Source: Neoarius graeffei
Lineage: Eukaryota > Chordata > Actinopteri > Siluriformes > Ariidae
Length of the DNA stretch: 64,000 nt
Assembly (NCBI RefSeq): GCF_027579695.1
Contig: NC_083572.1
Coordinates: 18,328,421-18,392,420, forward strand
Direction: 5' to 3'
The translations under genes and the position numbers were made by a program. Shown piece after piece: positions 11,020-22,210 of this stretch. The notes beneath the pieces were generated by a model. The model made no database searches, was not told the DNA's origin, and saw only the letters and a program-made list of their open reading frames with translations. Every line of letters begins with the position of its first letter. Position 1 is the stretch's first letter.

Positions 11020-11640
11020 GGGTGGAACCACTGAAAAAGTATGGCTTTTATGGACGGGTGGTTAGGAAAAAGCAGCTTCTCTTCAAAAATAATATGGCAA
11101 TATGACTTATGCTTGAGGGCGGCACGGTGGTGTAGTGGCTAGCGCTGTCGCCTCACAGCAAGAAGGTCTGGGTTCAAGCCCCGTGGCCGGTGAGGGCCTT
11201 TCTGTGTGGAGTTTGCATGTTGTCCACGTGGGTTTCTTCCTGGTGCTCTGGTTTCCCCCACAGTCCAAAGACATGCAGGTTAGGTTAACTGGTGACTCTA
11301 AATTGACTGTGAGTGTGAATGGTTGTCTGTATCTATGTGTCAGCCCTGTGATGACCTGGCAACTTGTCCAGGGTGTACCCTGCCTTTCGCCCGTAGTCAG
11401 CTGGGATGGGCTCTGGCTTGCCTGCGACCCTGTAGAGCAGGATAAAGCGGCTAGAGATGATGAGACTTATGCTTGCAAATTGCATCGGAACAGACCACAA
11501 AAGTTTTGGAACAATAGCCTTTGGACTGATGAGACCAAGGTGGAGATATTTGGTTATCATGCATCATGGTGAAAACCAAATAAAGCGCATCACTACAAAC
11601 ACCTCATACTAACACTCAACATTTTAACTGGCTGGTGTTT
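11020..11640 (+). pseudogene. Tc1-like transposase relic split by a SINE
   Basis: Before the SINE, the + strand around 11040-11100 reads YGFYGRVVRKKQLLFKNN, the linker of a Tc1 transposase. After it, 11500-11560 reads FWNNSLWTDETKVEIFGYH, which carries the first catalytic aspartate. The reading frame then decays. No terminal repeats were found. The SINE at 11116-11463 entered later. Confidence 0.8.
11116..11463 (+). mobile_element. SINE inserted in a Tc1 transposase relic
   Basis: Head, body and GAT-type tail of the common SINE, bracketed by the 12-bp duplication GACTTATGCTTG (11104-11115 and 11464-11475). The flanks join to restore continuous Tc1-like sequence. Confidence 0.95.
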
Positions 11641-11926
11641 TCATACCAGGCCTTATATGGAGAAATTTCTAAACAAGACAAGCAGTGCATCAAGACACAC
11701 AGTGCAATCTTGTGAGATTCTGAGAATAAAATAAGTTGAGCATTGTAAAAAAAAAAAATCCTTGGCATTTGGTTGGCTCTCCATCATACTTATCAGGTCG
11801 AGCAGTTTGGAGACAGGTGCAAGGACTGAGGCCCAGACTGTTGGAGTTTCTAACATGAATGTGATCCGTTATTGATTTGCAGTTTTGCTTGCCAATAACA
11901 TGGCCATGAGCTGTGACTGCTTGATG
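11641..11926. other. No feature recognised
   Basis: Spacer with an A-run at about 11748. No recognisable content. Confidence 0.3.
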
Positions 11927-12575
11927 CAAGTCAAGTCAGTTTATTTGTTTAGCGCTTTTAACAACAGACATTGTCACAAAGCAGCTTTCCAGAAAAATAA
12001 AGACTTTGAACATATGAGCTAATTTTCTCCCTAATAAATTTATCCCTAATGAGCAAGCCTGTGGCGACGGTGCCAAGGAAAAACTTGCTCAGACGACAGG
12101 CGGAAGAAACCTTAAAAGAAGGGACTCCAGCAAGACTAACTATGACAGCATAACTAAGAGAGAGCTAGAAGGTAACACAGACATGAGGGAGCCCTGGGAT
12201 ATAAAGCAGCCAGTCACCGTCAACACACCTGAGTGAATGCGTGAGAGTGGGGGGGTGACACTATCCATACATCCCAGTTTACCAAAACACTATACTTGAG
12301 GACTCTCCAGATCTACTCCTTTAACTAATAAAAATCTATTAACAAAAGGCTTGACTAAGACGATATGTTTTCAGCCTAGACTTAAACACTGAGATTGTGT
12401 CTGAGTCCCAAACACAATTTGGAAAGCTGTTCCATAACTGTGGGGCTTTGCAAGAAAAGGCTCTGCCCCCTGATGGAGCCTTAACAATATGAGGTACCAA
12501 CAGATAGCCTGCACCTTTTGATCTCAGGAGGCATGGTGGGTCATAAAGGACCAGAAAACACAAGTTCCTAAAACA
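11927..12575 (-). mobile_element. L2 LINE, 5'-truncated copy
   Basis: Starts with the tail CAAGTCAAGTCAG, that is (ACTTG)n on the minus strand, then the 3' UTR and the last about 70 codons of ORF2 ([19 protein letters not shown] to the stop near 12339). It matches the nearly full L2 at 16355-21580. Truncated at the 5' end, as usual for LINE insertion. Confidence 0.92.
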
Positions 12576-12648
12576 TATTGCACCCAGTCTGGTGTACTCA
12601 GTTCACCCTGCAATGCGGTCTTCTTTCATGACAGTCAAATGCGATTTT

Positions 12649-13024
12649 CATCTCTCATCTCATTATCTCTAGTCGCTTTATCCTTCTACAGGGTCGCAGG
12701 CAAGCTGGAGCCTATCCCAGCTGACTATGGGCGAAAGGCGGGGTACACCCTGGACAAGTCGCTAGGTCATCACAGGGCTGACACATAGACACAGACAACC
12801 ATTCACACTCACATTCACACCTACGGTCAATTTAGAGTCACCAGTTAACCTAACCTGCATGTCTTTGGACTGTGGGGGAAACCGGAGCACCCAGAGGAAA
12901 CCCATGCGGACATGGGGAGAACATGCAAACTCCGCACAGAAAGGCCCTCGCCGGCCACGGGGCTCGAACCCGGACCTTCTTGCTGTGAGGCGACAGCGCT
13001 AACCACTACACCACCGTGCCGCCC
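12649..13024 (-). mobile_element. SINE, full length, GAGAT tail
   Basis: Bracketed by the duplication CAAATGCGATTTT at 12636-12648 and 13025-13037, a perfect 13 bp. The head is on the right (minus strand) with an intact B box. Confidence 0.95.
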
Positions 13025-13037
13025 CAAATGCGATTTT

Positions 13038-14020
13038 ATTTATTAAAAAGAAAAAAAAACATGGCAAAACATGGCAACTGACAAAAAGACAAACTAGGCA
13101 TAAAATAAACCTAATGCTAATTTACAACTAATGTACAGCTGGTAGTTTATGATTCTGATGAGAAATTAATCCCCAGGCTCATAAAATGCTAATAAATGGT
13201 ATCTGCATTTTGCATTATAACTACAAATATAATCATAATATATCTACATGAGTCTTATTTAGTTTTTTCCATCCAAAAACCCCATGATTATCTACTTTAC
13301 TGGCACTGACACTTCTTGGACCTCATGTTGAGAGACAGCAACAACAGACTCCAGATGGAAATGTCACATTTAGAATCAGCACTAAACCATTTGTACATGA
13401 ACTAATCAACCAAAAACAAAAAGCTGTCCAAAAATCAACTAAGAAACTGTTAGTTAATATAGAGTTAAAAATCCTCAAGTTAAAGGCACCATTCTGCACT
13501 TGAACTTTATACTCATTGCTTCATTGCAAAAGCAGTATGTTGTTGTACAGAGACATGTGAACTGCATTGTAGAATACTAAAAAGGAGACTTTCCCATTAA
13601 TCTATTGCACTCAGTGTGGAATCGTACCACTAGCCTCTCACTTGCTGTGCGGCTGTGTCAATAACAATCATTTGTTTACCCAGCAAAAGCCCAGACCAGA
13701 AGGGGACTGCAGTGTCATCCTCAGATGTCCACCATCCTGACTGTCTGATGCACCACTTGGCTTTGTTTTCTATTCGAGATTTTTCCAAAGAACAATAAGC
13801 TGCATATAAACTCAAAATACAAAAAGCAATGCTTGAATGCCAAATACTGCTCAACATCAAAACTAAATCGTATTTAGTGTTCAAAAATGGCGCTATTCTT
13901 GGTGGCAAATACAGTATTTATTTAATTCAATTATTTGTGTAGCATAGTATATACCATTTTAATAATGTATAGTATACAGTATATACTATGTATAGTATAT
14001 AGTATTATAATCTGGTCAGA
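13038..14020. other. About 1 kb without recognised feature
   Basis: AT-rich sequence. At 13940-14005 there is a run of imperfect GTATAGTATA/TATACTAT palindromic words. No coding motif seen on either strand. Confidence 0.4.
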
Positions 14021-14029
14021 AAAAAACAC

Positions 14030-14330
14030 TTCAAGGACAATCTCAAAGTGTCCCTCAAAACCCTAGAAACTGATCTCAACTCCTGGGAGTTGCTTGCTCA
14101 GGATCGTCCAACATGGTGAGCAAAGCTTGCCAGTGGTGCACATGCAGCAGAGATGAAACGCATCACCAAGGCCCAGAAGGAACGAGCTGCGCGGACAGCG
14201 CAAACTATCGCCACCTCTACTAGAGCACCTACCCATGCGTGCCTGACATGTGGACGTACCTTCATAGCCCAGAATGGCCTCATCAATCATCTCTGGACCC
14301 ACAACTACCACCCACCAAATTGAAGTCATG
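14030..14330 (+). pseudogene. LINE ORF2 C-terminal relic with C2H2 finger
   Basis: The + strand reads, with one stop, a typical C-terminus of a non-LTR retrotransposon polyprotein: DNLKVSLKTLETDLNSWELL, then AQDRP, a basic KAQKERAAR stretch, and a C2H2 finger CLTCGRTFIAQNGLINHLWTH-like segment (about 14240-14305). Only the end of the element remains. The clade is not determined. Confidence 0.6.
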
Positions 14331-14484
14331 GTCATCTTTGACCCCGAAGGATGAACATCAATCCAGCCACTGAGGTGCACAAGCCAGTGCATTCTTAGTG
14401 CCAGTCCCAAGCTCGGATAAATGGGGAGGGTTGCATCAGGAATGGCATCTGGAGTAAAACTCATGCCAAATCAGTATAGTATAT

Positions 14485-14852
14485 CCATCCATCCATCCAT
14501 CCATCCATCCATCCATTATCTATAGGCGCTTATTCTGTACAGGGTCGCAGGCAAGCTGGAGTCTATCCCAGCTGACTATGGGCGAGAGGCAGGGTACACC
14601 CTGGACAAGTCGCCAGGTAACCACAGGGCTAACACAGAGACAAATAACCATTCACACTCACGGTCAATTTAGAGCCACCAATTAGCCTAACCTGCATGTC
14701 TTTGGACTGTGGGGGAAACCAGAGGAAACCCACGCAGACAAGAGGAGAACATGCACACTCCACACAGAAAGGCCCTCATCAGCCACTAGGCTCGAACCCA
14801 GGACCTTCTTGCTATGAGGCGACAGCGCTAACCACTACACCACTGTGCCGCC
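14485..14852 (-). mobile_element. SINE, full length, (ATCC)n tail
   Basis: Bracketed by CAGTATAGTATAT at 14472-14484 and 14853-14865. The 3' tail (left side) is an (ATCC)n run of about 30 bp. Body diagnostics (CTAATTGGTGGCTC on the minus strand) match the GGAT-tail subfamily. Confidence 0.95.
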
Positions 14853-14868
14853 CAGTATAGTATATCAT

Positions 14869-16175
14869 TTTAATAATGAACATTGTCACAAAGCAGCTTT
14901 ACAGAAATATATACATTCTGGATATAAATTTTAAACATAAATTTAACCCTAATCAGCAAGCCAAAGGTGACGGTGGCAAGGAAAAACTTCCTGAGACAAC
15001 ATGAGGAAGAAACGTTCAGAGGAACCACACTCAAAAGGGAACCCGTCCTCATGTGGGTAGAAGTAACTCACTTCTATAACTGTATGCTATGTGGTCAAAA
15101 ATTGTGTAACCAGGAAATTCATTATATTTTTCACATGAAGTCTATTTTGCTGAAGTTATCAAATGTTCATTGATGGAGACTTGAGTGCAAAACTATTCAT
15201 GGCAGTTGCAGTCCTAAAGCTATCATGGCAAATGTAATCCTAAGCCATTGTAGCAAAACTGTTCATATCAATTGCAATCCAAAGCTATCTTCACTTTCTA
15301 AGTGTATCAGCAGCAGCAAGTGGTTTCCAAGTGATCAGGGGTCAGGATCACTGGTATCTCAGGAATAGCATGTGTAGCTCGACAGTGAGAAAGAAAGCAA
15401 GGGAGAGAAAAATACAGATTGTTAGGTCTACTCATTACCATGTAATGGTTAAGAACAATGTATTGTGCACTGAGTGCAATCAGGGATTCCGGCAAGACTA
15501 ACTATGACAGCATAACTAAAAGGGAGAGCCAGAAGGTAACACAGACATGAGGGAGCTCTGGGACATAAAGCAGCCAGCCACTACACCATTAACAAACCTG
15601 AGTGAACATGTGACAATCAGGGGCAACAATATTGCAGTTCACCAAAACACTCTATGCCTATGAACCCTTCAGATTAAAAGCTACCCTTTTCCTGATAAAA
15701 AACTATTATCAAAAGTGTTGACTAAACAAACATGTTTTCAGCCTAGACTTAAACACTGAGACTGTATATGATTCCTGAACACTAATTGGAAGGCTATTCC
15801 ATAACTGCGGGTTTTGTAAAAGAAGGCTCTTCCTCCTGCTGTAGTCTTCGCTATTAAAGGTACCAACAAATAGCCTGCACCTTTTGATTGAGGTAGGCAT
15901 GGTGGAACATGAAAGACCAGAAGTTCTCTCAGGTATTGTGGCATGACACAATTCAGTCCTTTATATGTAGTGTGGATAAGGCACGGGTGATGTGGTTGTA
16001 TCTACTGGTTTTAGTAAGACTCTCGCTGCTGCATTTTGGACTAACTGAAGCTAGTTTATCATCTAGACAGTGAGGAATTACAACAATCCAGCATAGAGGT
16101 AACAAAAGCATGACCTATTTTTTCTGCATCATGTTATAATTCTTATCTTAGCAATATTTTTGAGATGAAAGAAGG
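14869..16175 (-). mobile_element. L2 LINE, 5'-truncated, old copy
   Basis: Minus-strand 3' UTR, then ORF2 C-terminal coding sequence with many lesions. It reaches further upstream than the other truncated copies, to the block equivalent to [13 protein letters not shown] of the full copy. The (ACTTG)n tail is lost, probably because the neighbouring SINE and AT-rich sequence lie at its end. Confidence 0.88.
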
Positions 16176-16712
16176 CTATGTTTGATAGTATGTATTACCC
16201 ATAATGCATGTCAAACATACATCAAAAATTTCAACTAAAAAATAACTGCAAGCAGGAAGCTGGCTTACAAATGTAACATTAAAATAATTGTATACTGAAG
16301 TAATACATATGAGGTGAAATAAGTAGATTTAAATTATCCATGTATGCTAATTAACCTCTAAGATAGCTAATTCTGTGCTACGCACTTCCTGGTTCCTGAG
16401 TTGTTTGCGATGAGGCCTTTTTTCCCGCGAGTGTTGGTGTTAATTACTAATCTTTTTAAAAAAAAAATTCTACAAATAATTTTCCAGTATCATCTTCACT
16501 TTTATTGTACTGCTGCTTTCCTTTTTGTACTTTCCACTTTTGCTTTCCTTTTTCCGTTTTTTTTTTCCTTTTTTCGGAAGAACGCTGAGACCGGAAGCTT
16601 TCTTTTTCTTTTTCTCTCTCCTCCTGCGTAAAGACCACAAGCAGAGGCCATCCACATCGGACCTGCTTTAATATCAACAGATCTTTGATTAAGGTACGTG
16701 AATCTTTTCATC

Positions 16713-17618
16713 ATGGCACACCTTCAGCCTGTTCAGTGTGCTGAGTGCAGGATGTTTAGTCATTCTTCCTCCATCGCTAGTGATAGCTTTACTTGTGATA
16801 AGTGCAGATTAGTTAGCTCTCTGACGGAGAAGATTGCAGTGCTAGAAGCGCGTGTCCAGGCTTTAGAGAAGGTCAGTGAGCGTGAGAACAGTGTAGTTTC
16901 TGTAGAGGAAAGTCTGGATGCCCTAGGTGGAGTTAGTAATCCCCCAACTCCGGCATTAGAGCCCTTACAGCGGGGCGAATGGATGACGGCTTGGCGGCAT
17001 AAGCGTAGAGCCACAGCTACTGCTGAGGCTCGCCCACAGGATCACCACTCCTCTCCGCGTCACATGTCGAACAGGTTTGCTCTCCTTAGTGATGCACCCG
17101 CTGAGAAACCTGAAAGAGCTCTGGTTATGGGGGACTCTATCATACGGCACGTGAAATTAGCTCAGCCTTTAGGGGCACCAGCAGCTTTAGTCAGGTATAT
17201 ACCGGGAGCCAGGGCACCGGACATAGCAGGTAATCTTAGGGTCCTAGGCAAGCACAGGTTCTCAAAGATAGTTATCCATGCAGGAGCTAATGATATATGC
17301 CTTCGTCAGTCTGAGGTTACTAAGAGTAACTTTGTAGAGGTGTTTAAATTAGTGAAGGCGATGTCCGATGCTGTAGTATGCTCTGGCCCCATCCCAATGC
17401 AGCATGGCGATGTAGCTTACAGCAGGTTATGGTCGCTGAACTGCTGGCTGTCCAGGTGGTGCTCTGAAAACAGTGTGGACTTTATAGATAATTGGGCTAA
17501 TTTTGAGGGCACTGCTGGCTTGTTAGGGCTGGACGGTATCCATCCCACTCGGGAAGGTGCTGCTGTCATTTCCTTCAGCATAGGTCACAGTCTCAGAACA
17601 GGCCTAGTTAATTTCTGA
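16713..17618 (+). CDS. L2 ORF1 protein with zinc-binding N-terminus and SGNH esterase domain
   Basis: An open 301-codon ORF starting at the ATG at 16713 (MAHLQPVQCAECRM). Residues 9-32 hold two CxxC pairs (CAEC and CDKC), a probable zinc ribbon. Residues 38-60 form a heptad-like coiled coil (LTEKIAVLEARVQALEKV), expected for self-association. From about residue 145 there is an SGNH/GDSL hydrolase fold with all signature blocks: GDS (VMGDSIIRH), GxND (HAGANDICL) and the DxxH pair (LDGIHPTREG). Esterase ORF1 proteins are known in the CR1/L2 group and are thought to help RNA or membrane handling. The frame has no lesion, unlike ORF2 downstream. Confidence 0.9.
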   Translation: MAHLQPVQCAECRMFSHSSSIASDSFTCDKCRLVSSLTEKIAVLEARVQALEKVSERENSVVSVEESLDALGGVSNPPTPALEPLQRGEWMTAWRHKRRATATAEARPQDHHSSPRHMSNRFALLSDAPAEKPERALVMGDSIIRHVKLAQPLGAPAALVRYIPGARAPDIAGNLRVLGKHRFSKIVIHAGANDICLRQSEVTKSNFVEVFKLVKAMSDAVVCSGPIPMQHGDVAYSRLWSLNCWLSRWCSENSVDFIDNWANFEGTAGLLGLDGIHPTREGAAVISFSIGHSLRTGLVNF

Positions 17619-17710
17619 CAATCCAGAGCCAAGCCCAGGGAGCAGACGAACAGGCTAAACCGACTGCTAGCTGCACAGAGTCGTCACTCAGGGTCCACTA
17701 CATTGAGACT

Positions 17711-20687
17711 GTGTCTGTTCCCCAAGCTAAACAAAAAGGTAGAAATATTCAGAGAGTTTGTTCCAGTAACCTAATCAATATAAAATTAGATTATACTGAC
17801 TGTACAGCTGCTGCCAGCACCTTTGATCTAAAGGTGTGGCTATTAAATATTAGATCTCTTACATCTAAAGCGCTAATGGTTAATGAACTCATTACTGATC
17901 AGGAGTTTAATGTACTTTGTTTAACTGAAACATGGATTAAGCCAAATGAATATATAGCATTAAATGAAGCGAGTCCTCCTGGATACAGTTATATACACCA
18001 GCCTCGTCTAACTGGCAGAGGAGGAGGCGTCGCGGTTATTTATAATGATTATCTAGGTGTAACACAAAAACCTGGTTAGAAATTTAATACATTTGAAGTT
18101 CTTCATACTAATATAATGTATGTAGCCTCGAAAAATAGGTCTACCCAGCTAATTCCATTACTTATTATTTACAGGCCCCGTGGGGCCATATTCTGTTTCT
18201 TTCTGAATTTGCAGATTTTATCTCAGACCTGGTTATTTCCTTAGACAAAGCTTTAGTTGTCAGAGATTTTAATATTCACTTCGATAACCCAGAAGACCCT
18301 TTGAAAACAGCATTTGTGTCCATTTTAGATTCAGTAGGGATTAATCAGAATGTCATAGAACTGACCCATAATGGTGGTCACACCCTCGATCTAATACTAA
18401 CATTCAGGTTAAACATAGACAATATAGTCATACTTCCACAGTCTGAAGTTATCTCAGATCATTATCTCATCTCATTCAAACTATGTCTGAGTAATAATAT
18501 ATGCACCTCACCACGCTATTGTATTAAACGTACATTCACGTCAACTACTGCACAGAGCTTTATAAATGACCTCCCAGAGTTATCAACTTTGATTGGGTCA
18601 CTGTCAGCCCCTGCAGAACTTGATCAGGCAACTGAATGCTTAGAGTCAACATTCCGCCATACCTTAGATAATGTAGCTCCTCTTAAAAGGAAAATGGTCA
18701 GAGACAAAAAATTAGCACCCTGGTATAATGATGACACTCGCACATTAAAACAGACCACTCAAAAATTGGAACATAAATGGCGTCAAACAAAATTGGTAGT
18801 GTTCAAATTAGCGTGGAAGGAGAGCTTCCTGAAGTATAGAAAAGCTCTTAGTGCTGCGAGATCAACATATCTCTTCTCCCTAATAGAAGATAACAAAAAT
18901 AATCCTAGATTCCTATTTAACACTGTAGCAAAATTAACCAGGAATAAGTCCACTATAGACACATGCATACCTGTAGTATGTAGTAGCAATGATTTCATGA
19001 ATTTTTTAATGACAAAATTGAGAATATCCGACAAAAAATTCAAACTACTAATTTAAGGTCAGACAATGTAAGTGACCCTGTAGTTAACAATATAACTGTA
19101 TCAGATCAGCAATTAGAGTGTTTTACTCCCCTAAAAGAAACTGAATTACTTTCATTAATCTCGGCATCAAAAGCCTCAACTTGCGTACTAGATCCCTTAC
19201 CTACATGTCTATTCAAACAGATAATACCTGAAGTAATTGAACCGCTTCTAAAAATAATAAATTCTTCTCTTACGATTGGCTATGTCCCCAAATCCTTTAA
19301 ACTAGCAGTTATCAAACCCCTGATTAAAAAACCTGACCTCGATCCCTGTCAGCTGTCCAATTATCGGCCAATATCAAACCTCCCCTTTATCACCAAGATC
19401 CTTGAAAAAGCTGTGGCACAGCAGTTATGCTCATATTTACATAGTAATAACATCCATGAAATGTATCAGTCAGGATTTAGACCTCATCATAGCACAGAAA
19501 CAGCTTTGGTTAAAGTAGTAAACGACCTACTGTTGGCGTCTGATCAGGGCTGTGTCGCGCTGCTTGTGTTGCTTGACCTTAGTGCAGCGTTTGATACCAT
19601 TGATCATTCCATTCTTCTGGATAGACTAGAAAATGTTGTGGGAGTTAAGGGAACAGCCCTCTCCTGGCTCAGCTCTTATTCAACTGATTGCTATCAGTAT
19701 GTTGATATAAATGGTGATATTTCGAGACATACTGAGGTAAAGTTTGGTGTTCCACGAGGTTCTGTCTTGGGTCCACTGCTTTTTTCTTTATATATGTTAC
19801 CTCTGGGTGATATTATTCGTAAACATTATATTAGTTTCCACTGTTATGCTGATGACACACAGTTGTATGTTTCTGCAAAACCTGATGAGAGACACCAGCT
19901 TAATAGAATTGAGGAATGTGTAAAGGATATTAGACACTGGATGCTTATTAACTTCCTTCTGCTTAACTCTGACAAGACTGAAGTACTTGTACTAGGTCCC
20001 CTTGCAGCTAGAAGTAAGTTTTCTGATTACACAGTAACTCTGGATGGCCTTTCTGTTTCTTCACGTGCAGCAGTAAAAGACCTTGGAGTGATTATTGACC
20101 CCAATCTTTCATTCGAAACTCACATTGATAACATTATCTGGATAGCTTTCTTTCATCTCAGAAATATTGCTAAGATAAGAAATTTAATGTCACTACGTGA
20201 TGTGGAAAAACTAGTTAATGCTTTCGTTACCTCCAGGTTGGATTACTGTAATGCCTTACTGTCTGGATGTTCCAATAAGTGCATAAACAAGCTCCAGTTA
20301 GTTCAAAATGCAGCAGCAAGAGTCCTTACTAGAACTAGAAAATATGGCCACATCACCCCTGTCTTATCCACACTACACTGGCTCCCAATCAAATTTTGTA
20401 TTGATTATAAAGTACTACTATTGACCTTTAACGCACTGAATGGTCTTGCACCACAGTACCTGAGCGAAATTCTGGTCCTCTATGACCCGCCACGCCTACT
20501 TAGATCAAAAGGTGCAGGCTATCTGCTGGTACCTCGTATAGTGAAGGCTACATCAGGGGGCAGAGCCTTTTCTTACAAAGCCCCACAGTTATGGAACAAC
20601 CTTCCAAGTAGTGTTCGGGAATCAGACACAGTCTCACCGTTTAAGTCTAGGCTGAAAACACATCTGTTTAGTCAAGCCTTTTGTTAA
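17711..20687 (+). pseudogene. L2 ORF2: endonuclease-reverse transcriptase, broken in two places or more
   Basis: The first piece (17711-18079) holds the N-terminal part of an APE-type endonuclease (LNIRSLTSKA; CLTETWI with the catalytic E) and ends in a premature TAG at 18077. The next frame (to 19056) carries the endonuclease end (SDHYLISF) and the linker to the RT. Loss of one T in a T-run near 19000 moves the frame again. From about 19060 to 20687 the RT is open, with [41 protein letters not shown], the active site CYADDTQL, and a long C-terminal domain. Three different frames are therefore needed. The RT segment starts without an ATG. A functional copy would have one ORF of about 1000 codons. 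Confidence 0.93.
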
Positions 20688-21580
20688 TGGTGTTTATGAG
20701 GTAAAGGTGTAGATCTGAAGGGTCCTCAGACATAGTGTTTTGGTAAACTGGGATGTATGGATGCTGTCAGTCCCCACTCGCATGCTCACTCGAGTTTGTT
20801 GACGGTGTAGTGGCTGGCTGCTTTATGTCCCGGGGCTTCCTCATGCCTGTGTTACCTTCTGGCTCTCCCCTTTTAGTTATGCTGTCATAGTTAGTTGCCG
20901 GAGTCCCTGCTTATACTCAGTGCAATATGTATACTGTTCCTACTTATTCAGGTGACATTGGGCATACCTAACAGCCTGTATTTTCTCTCCCTCTCCCTCC
21001 CCCCCCAAATCTGTCCCTCTGAGTTACATGTTGGTCCTGGGATCGAGATGCTGACCTCTTCTGCTCCTCTGACCTGCTTGATCCATCCTGGTGCCCTGTG
21101 TCTGGTTGGAGTCTCATCGCATCGCTCCTGTGGAGGACGGCCCCATGAGGACAGTTGAAAGTCACACCTGGAGGACGCTCTGGACTCTTACAGTAATGCT
21201 TTTATGGCTGAGGACTACAGTTGACTTGCTAACTTTAGGACTGCAGTTGTCATGAACAGTTTTGCACTCAAGTTTCCATCAATGAAGAGTTTATAACATC
21301 AACAAAACTGACTTCATGTTAAAACTGTTAGTATTATAGTCATGCTTTCTGTTGTTGCCCAAATAAGGATGGGTTCTCTTTTGAGTCTGGTTCCTCTCGA
21401 GGTTTCTTCCTCATGTCGTCTGAGGGAGTTTTGCCTTGCCACCATCGCCACAGGCTTGCTCATTGGGGATAGATTAGGGATAAAATTAGCTCATGTTTTA
21501 AGTTGTTCAAATTCTGTAAAGCTGCTTTGCGACAATGTTTATTGTTAAAAGCGCTATACAAATCAACTTGACTTGACTTG
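20688..21580 (+). repeat. L2 3' UTR and (ACTTG)n tail
   Basis: The segment is repeated, in truncated form, at six other places in the window. The last about 100 bp (CTGCTTTGCGACAATGTTTA and following) are the most conserved part. This fits recognition of the RNA 3' end by the reverse transcriptase. Confidence 0.9.
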
Positions 21581-21589
21581 GCTAATTAA

Positions 21590-22208
21590 TAGGGGAACCT
21601 ACGCTATGATTCATTATTATTTGAGTTTTCTTAATGTTTCCTATCTGTTAGAATGAATTCTTTAAAAATAAAGTTTTTTAAGCCCTGAAAAGAAATTAGG
21701 ACACATTCTACAGTTGAATGCAGAACTTTGCATCTCTTATAGTTTTTGAAAAGGAAACTATCCTGCTATTTTTTCAATGTATCTTCAGTTAAATATAACT
21801 CCAAGAACATAACTCCAAAAATATAACACTGATATATAACACACTAAATAAGTCAGTGTGAAACACAACACATCAAATGTCATGCTTTTATAAATAAATT
21901 GATTTGATTCCGTTTGTCCTAAGGGTATGCAATTTTTTCCACTTGCAGAAGATGAAACTTATTTCCTTTAATGTGATAAACCTTTAGATGGCAGAGGACT
22001 TTAAAATACCTTGGCTTTAAATGCCATTGCCTATGCTGCTTCATAATCCAGTCCAATGCACTATTTCGGAATGACCGACAGGTAGACGTAATACATTATA
22101 TTAAGATTTACACTTTATATTAAGTAGCAAGGAGAAAGACCTGCTATGATAATACTTTAAAAAAGATGATTAACTACATGTAGTTTCAGATTGAAGAGAT
22201 TTATATTA
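21590..22208. other. No feature recognised
   Basis: AT-rich spacer with no recognisable coding sequence or terminal repeats. Confidence 0.4.
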
Positions 22209-22210
22209 TA

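Larger units (their letters stand above)
16355..21580 (+). mobile_element. L2 LINE, near full length (about 5.2 kb)
   Basis: It has a 5' UTR rich in T-runs (16390-16700), ORF1 with an esterase domain, ORF2 with endonuclease and reverse transcriptase, a 0.9-kb 3' UTR, and a tail ending in repeated ACTTG. The 9-bp word GCTAATTAA occurs on both sides (16346-16354 and 21581-21589) and may be the target duplication. It is the reference copy for the L2 tails at 11.9, 14.9, 25.9, 32.7, 33.9 and 38.3 kb. It is no longer autonomous because ORF2 is broken. Confidence 0.93.

Noticed and set aside
13940..14005. TATA-rich palindromes as a promoter
   Set aside because: Simple AT repeats with no gene downstream.
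16456..16714. Lys/Arg-rich minus-strand ORFs
   Set aside because: Antisense of the T-rich L2 5' UTR, with composition-driven peptides.
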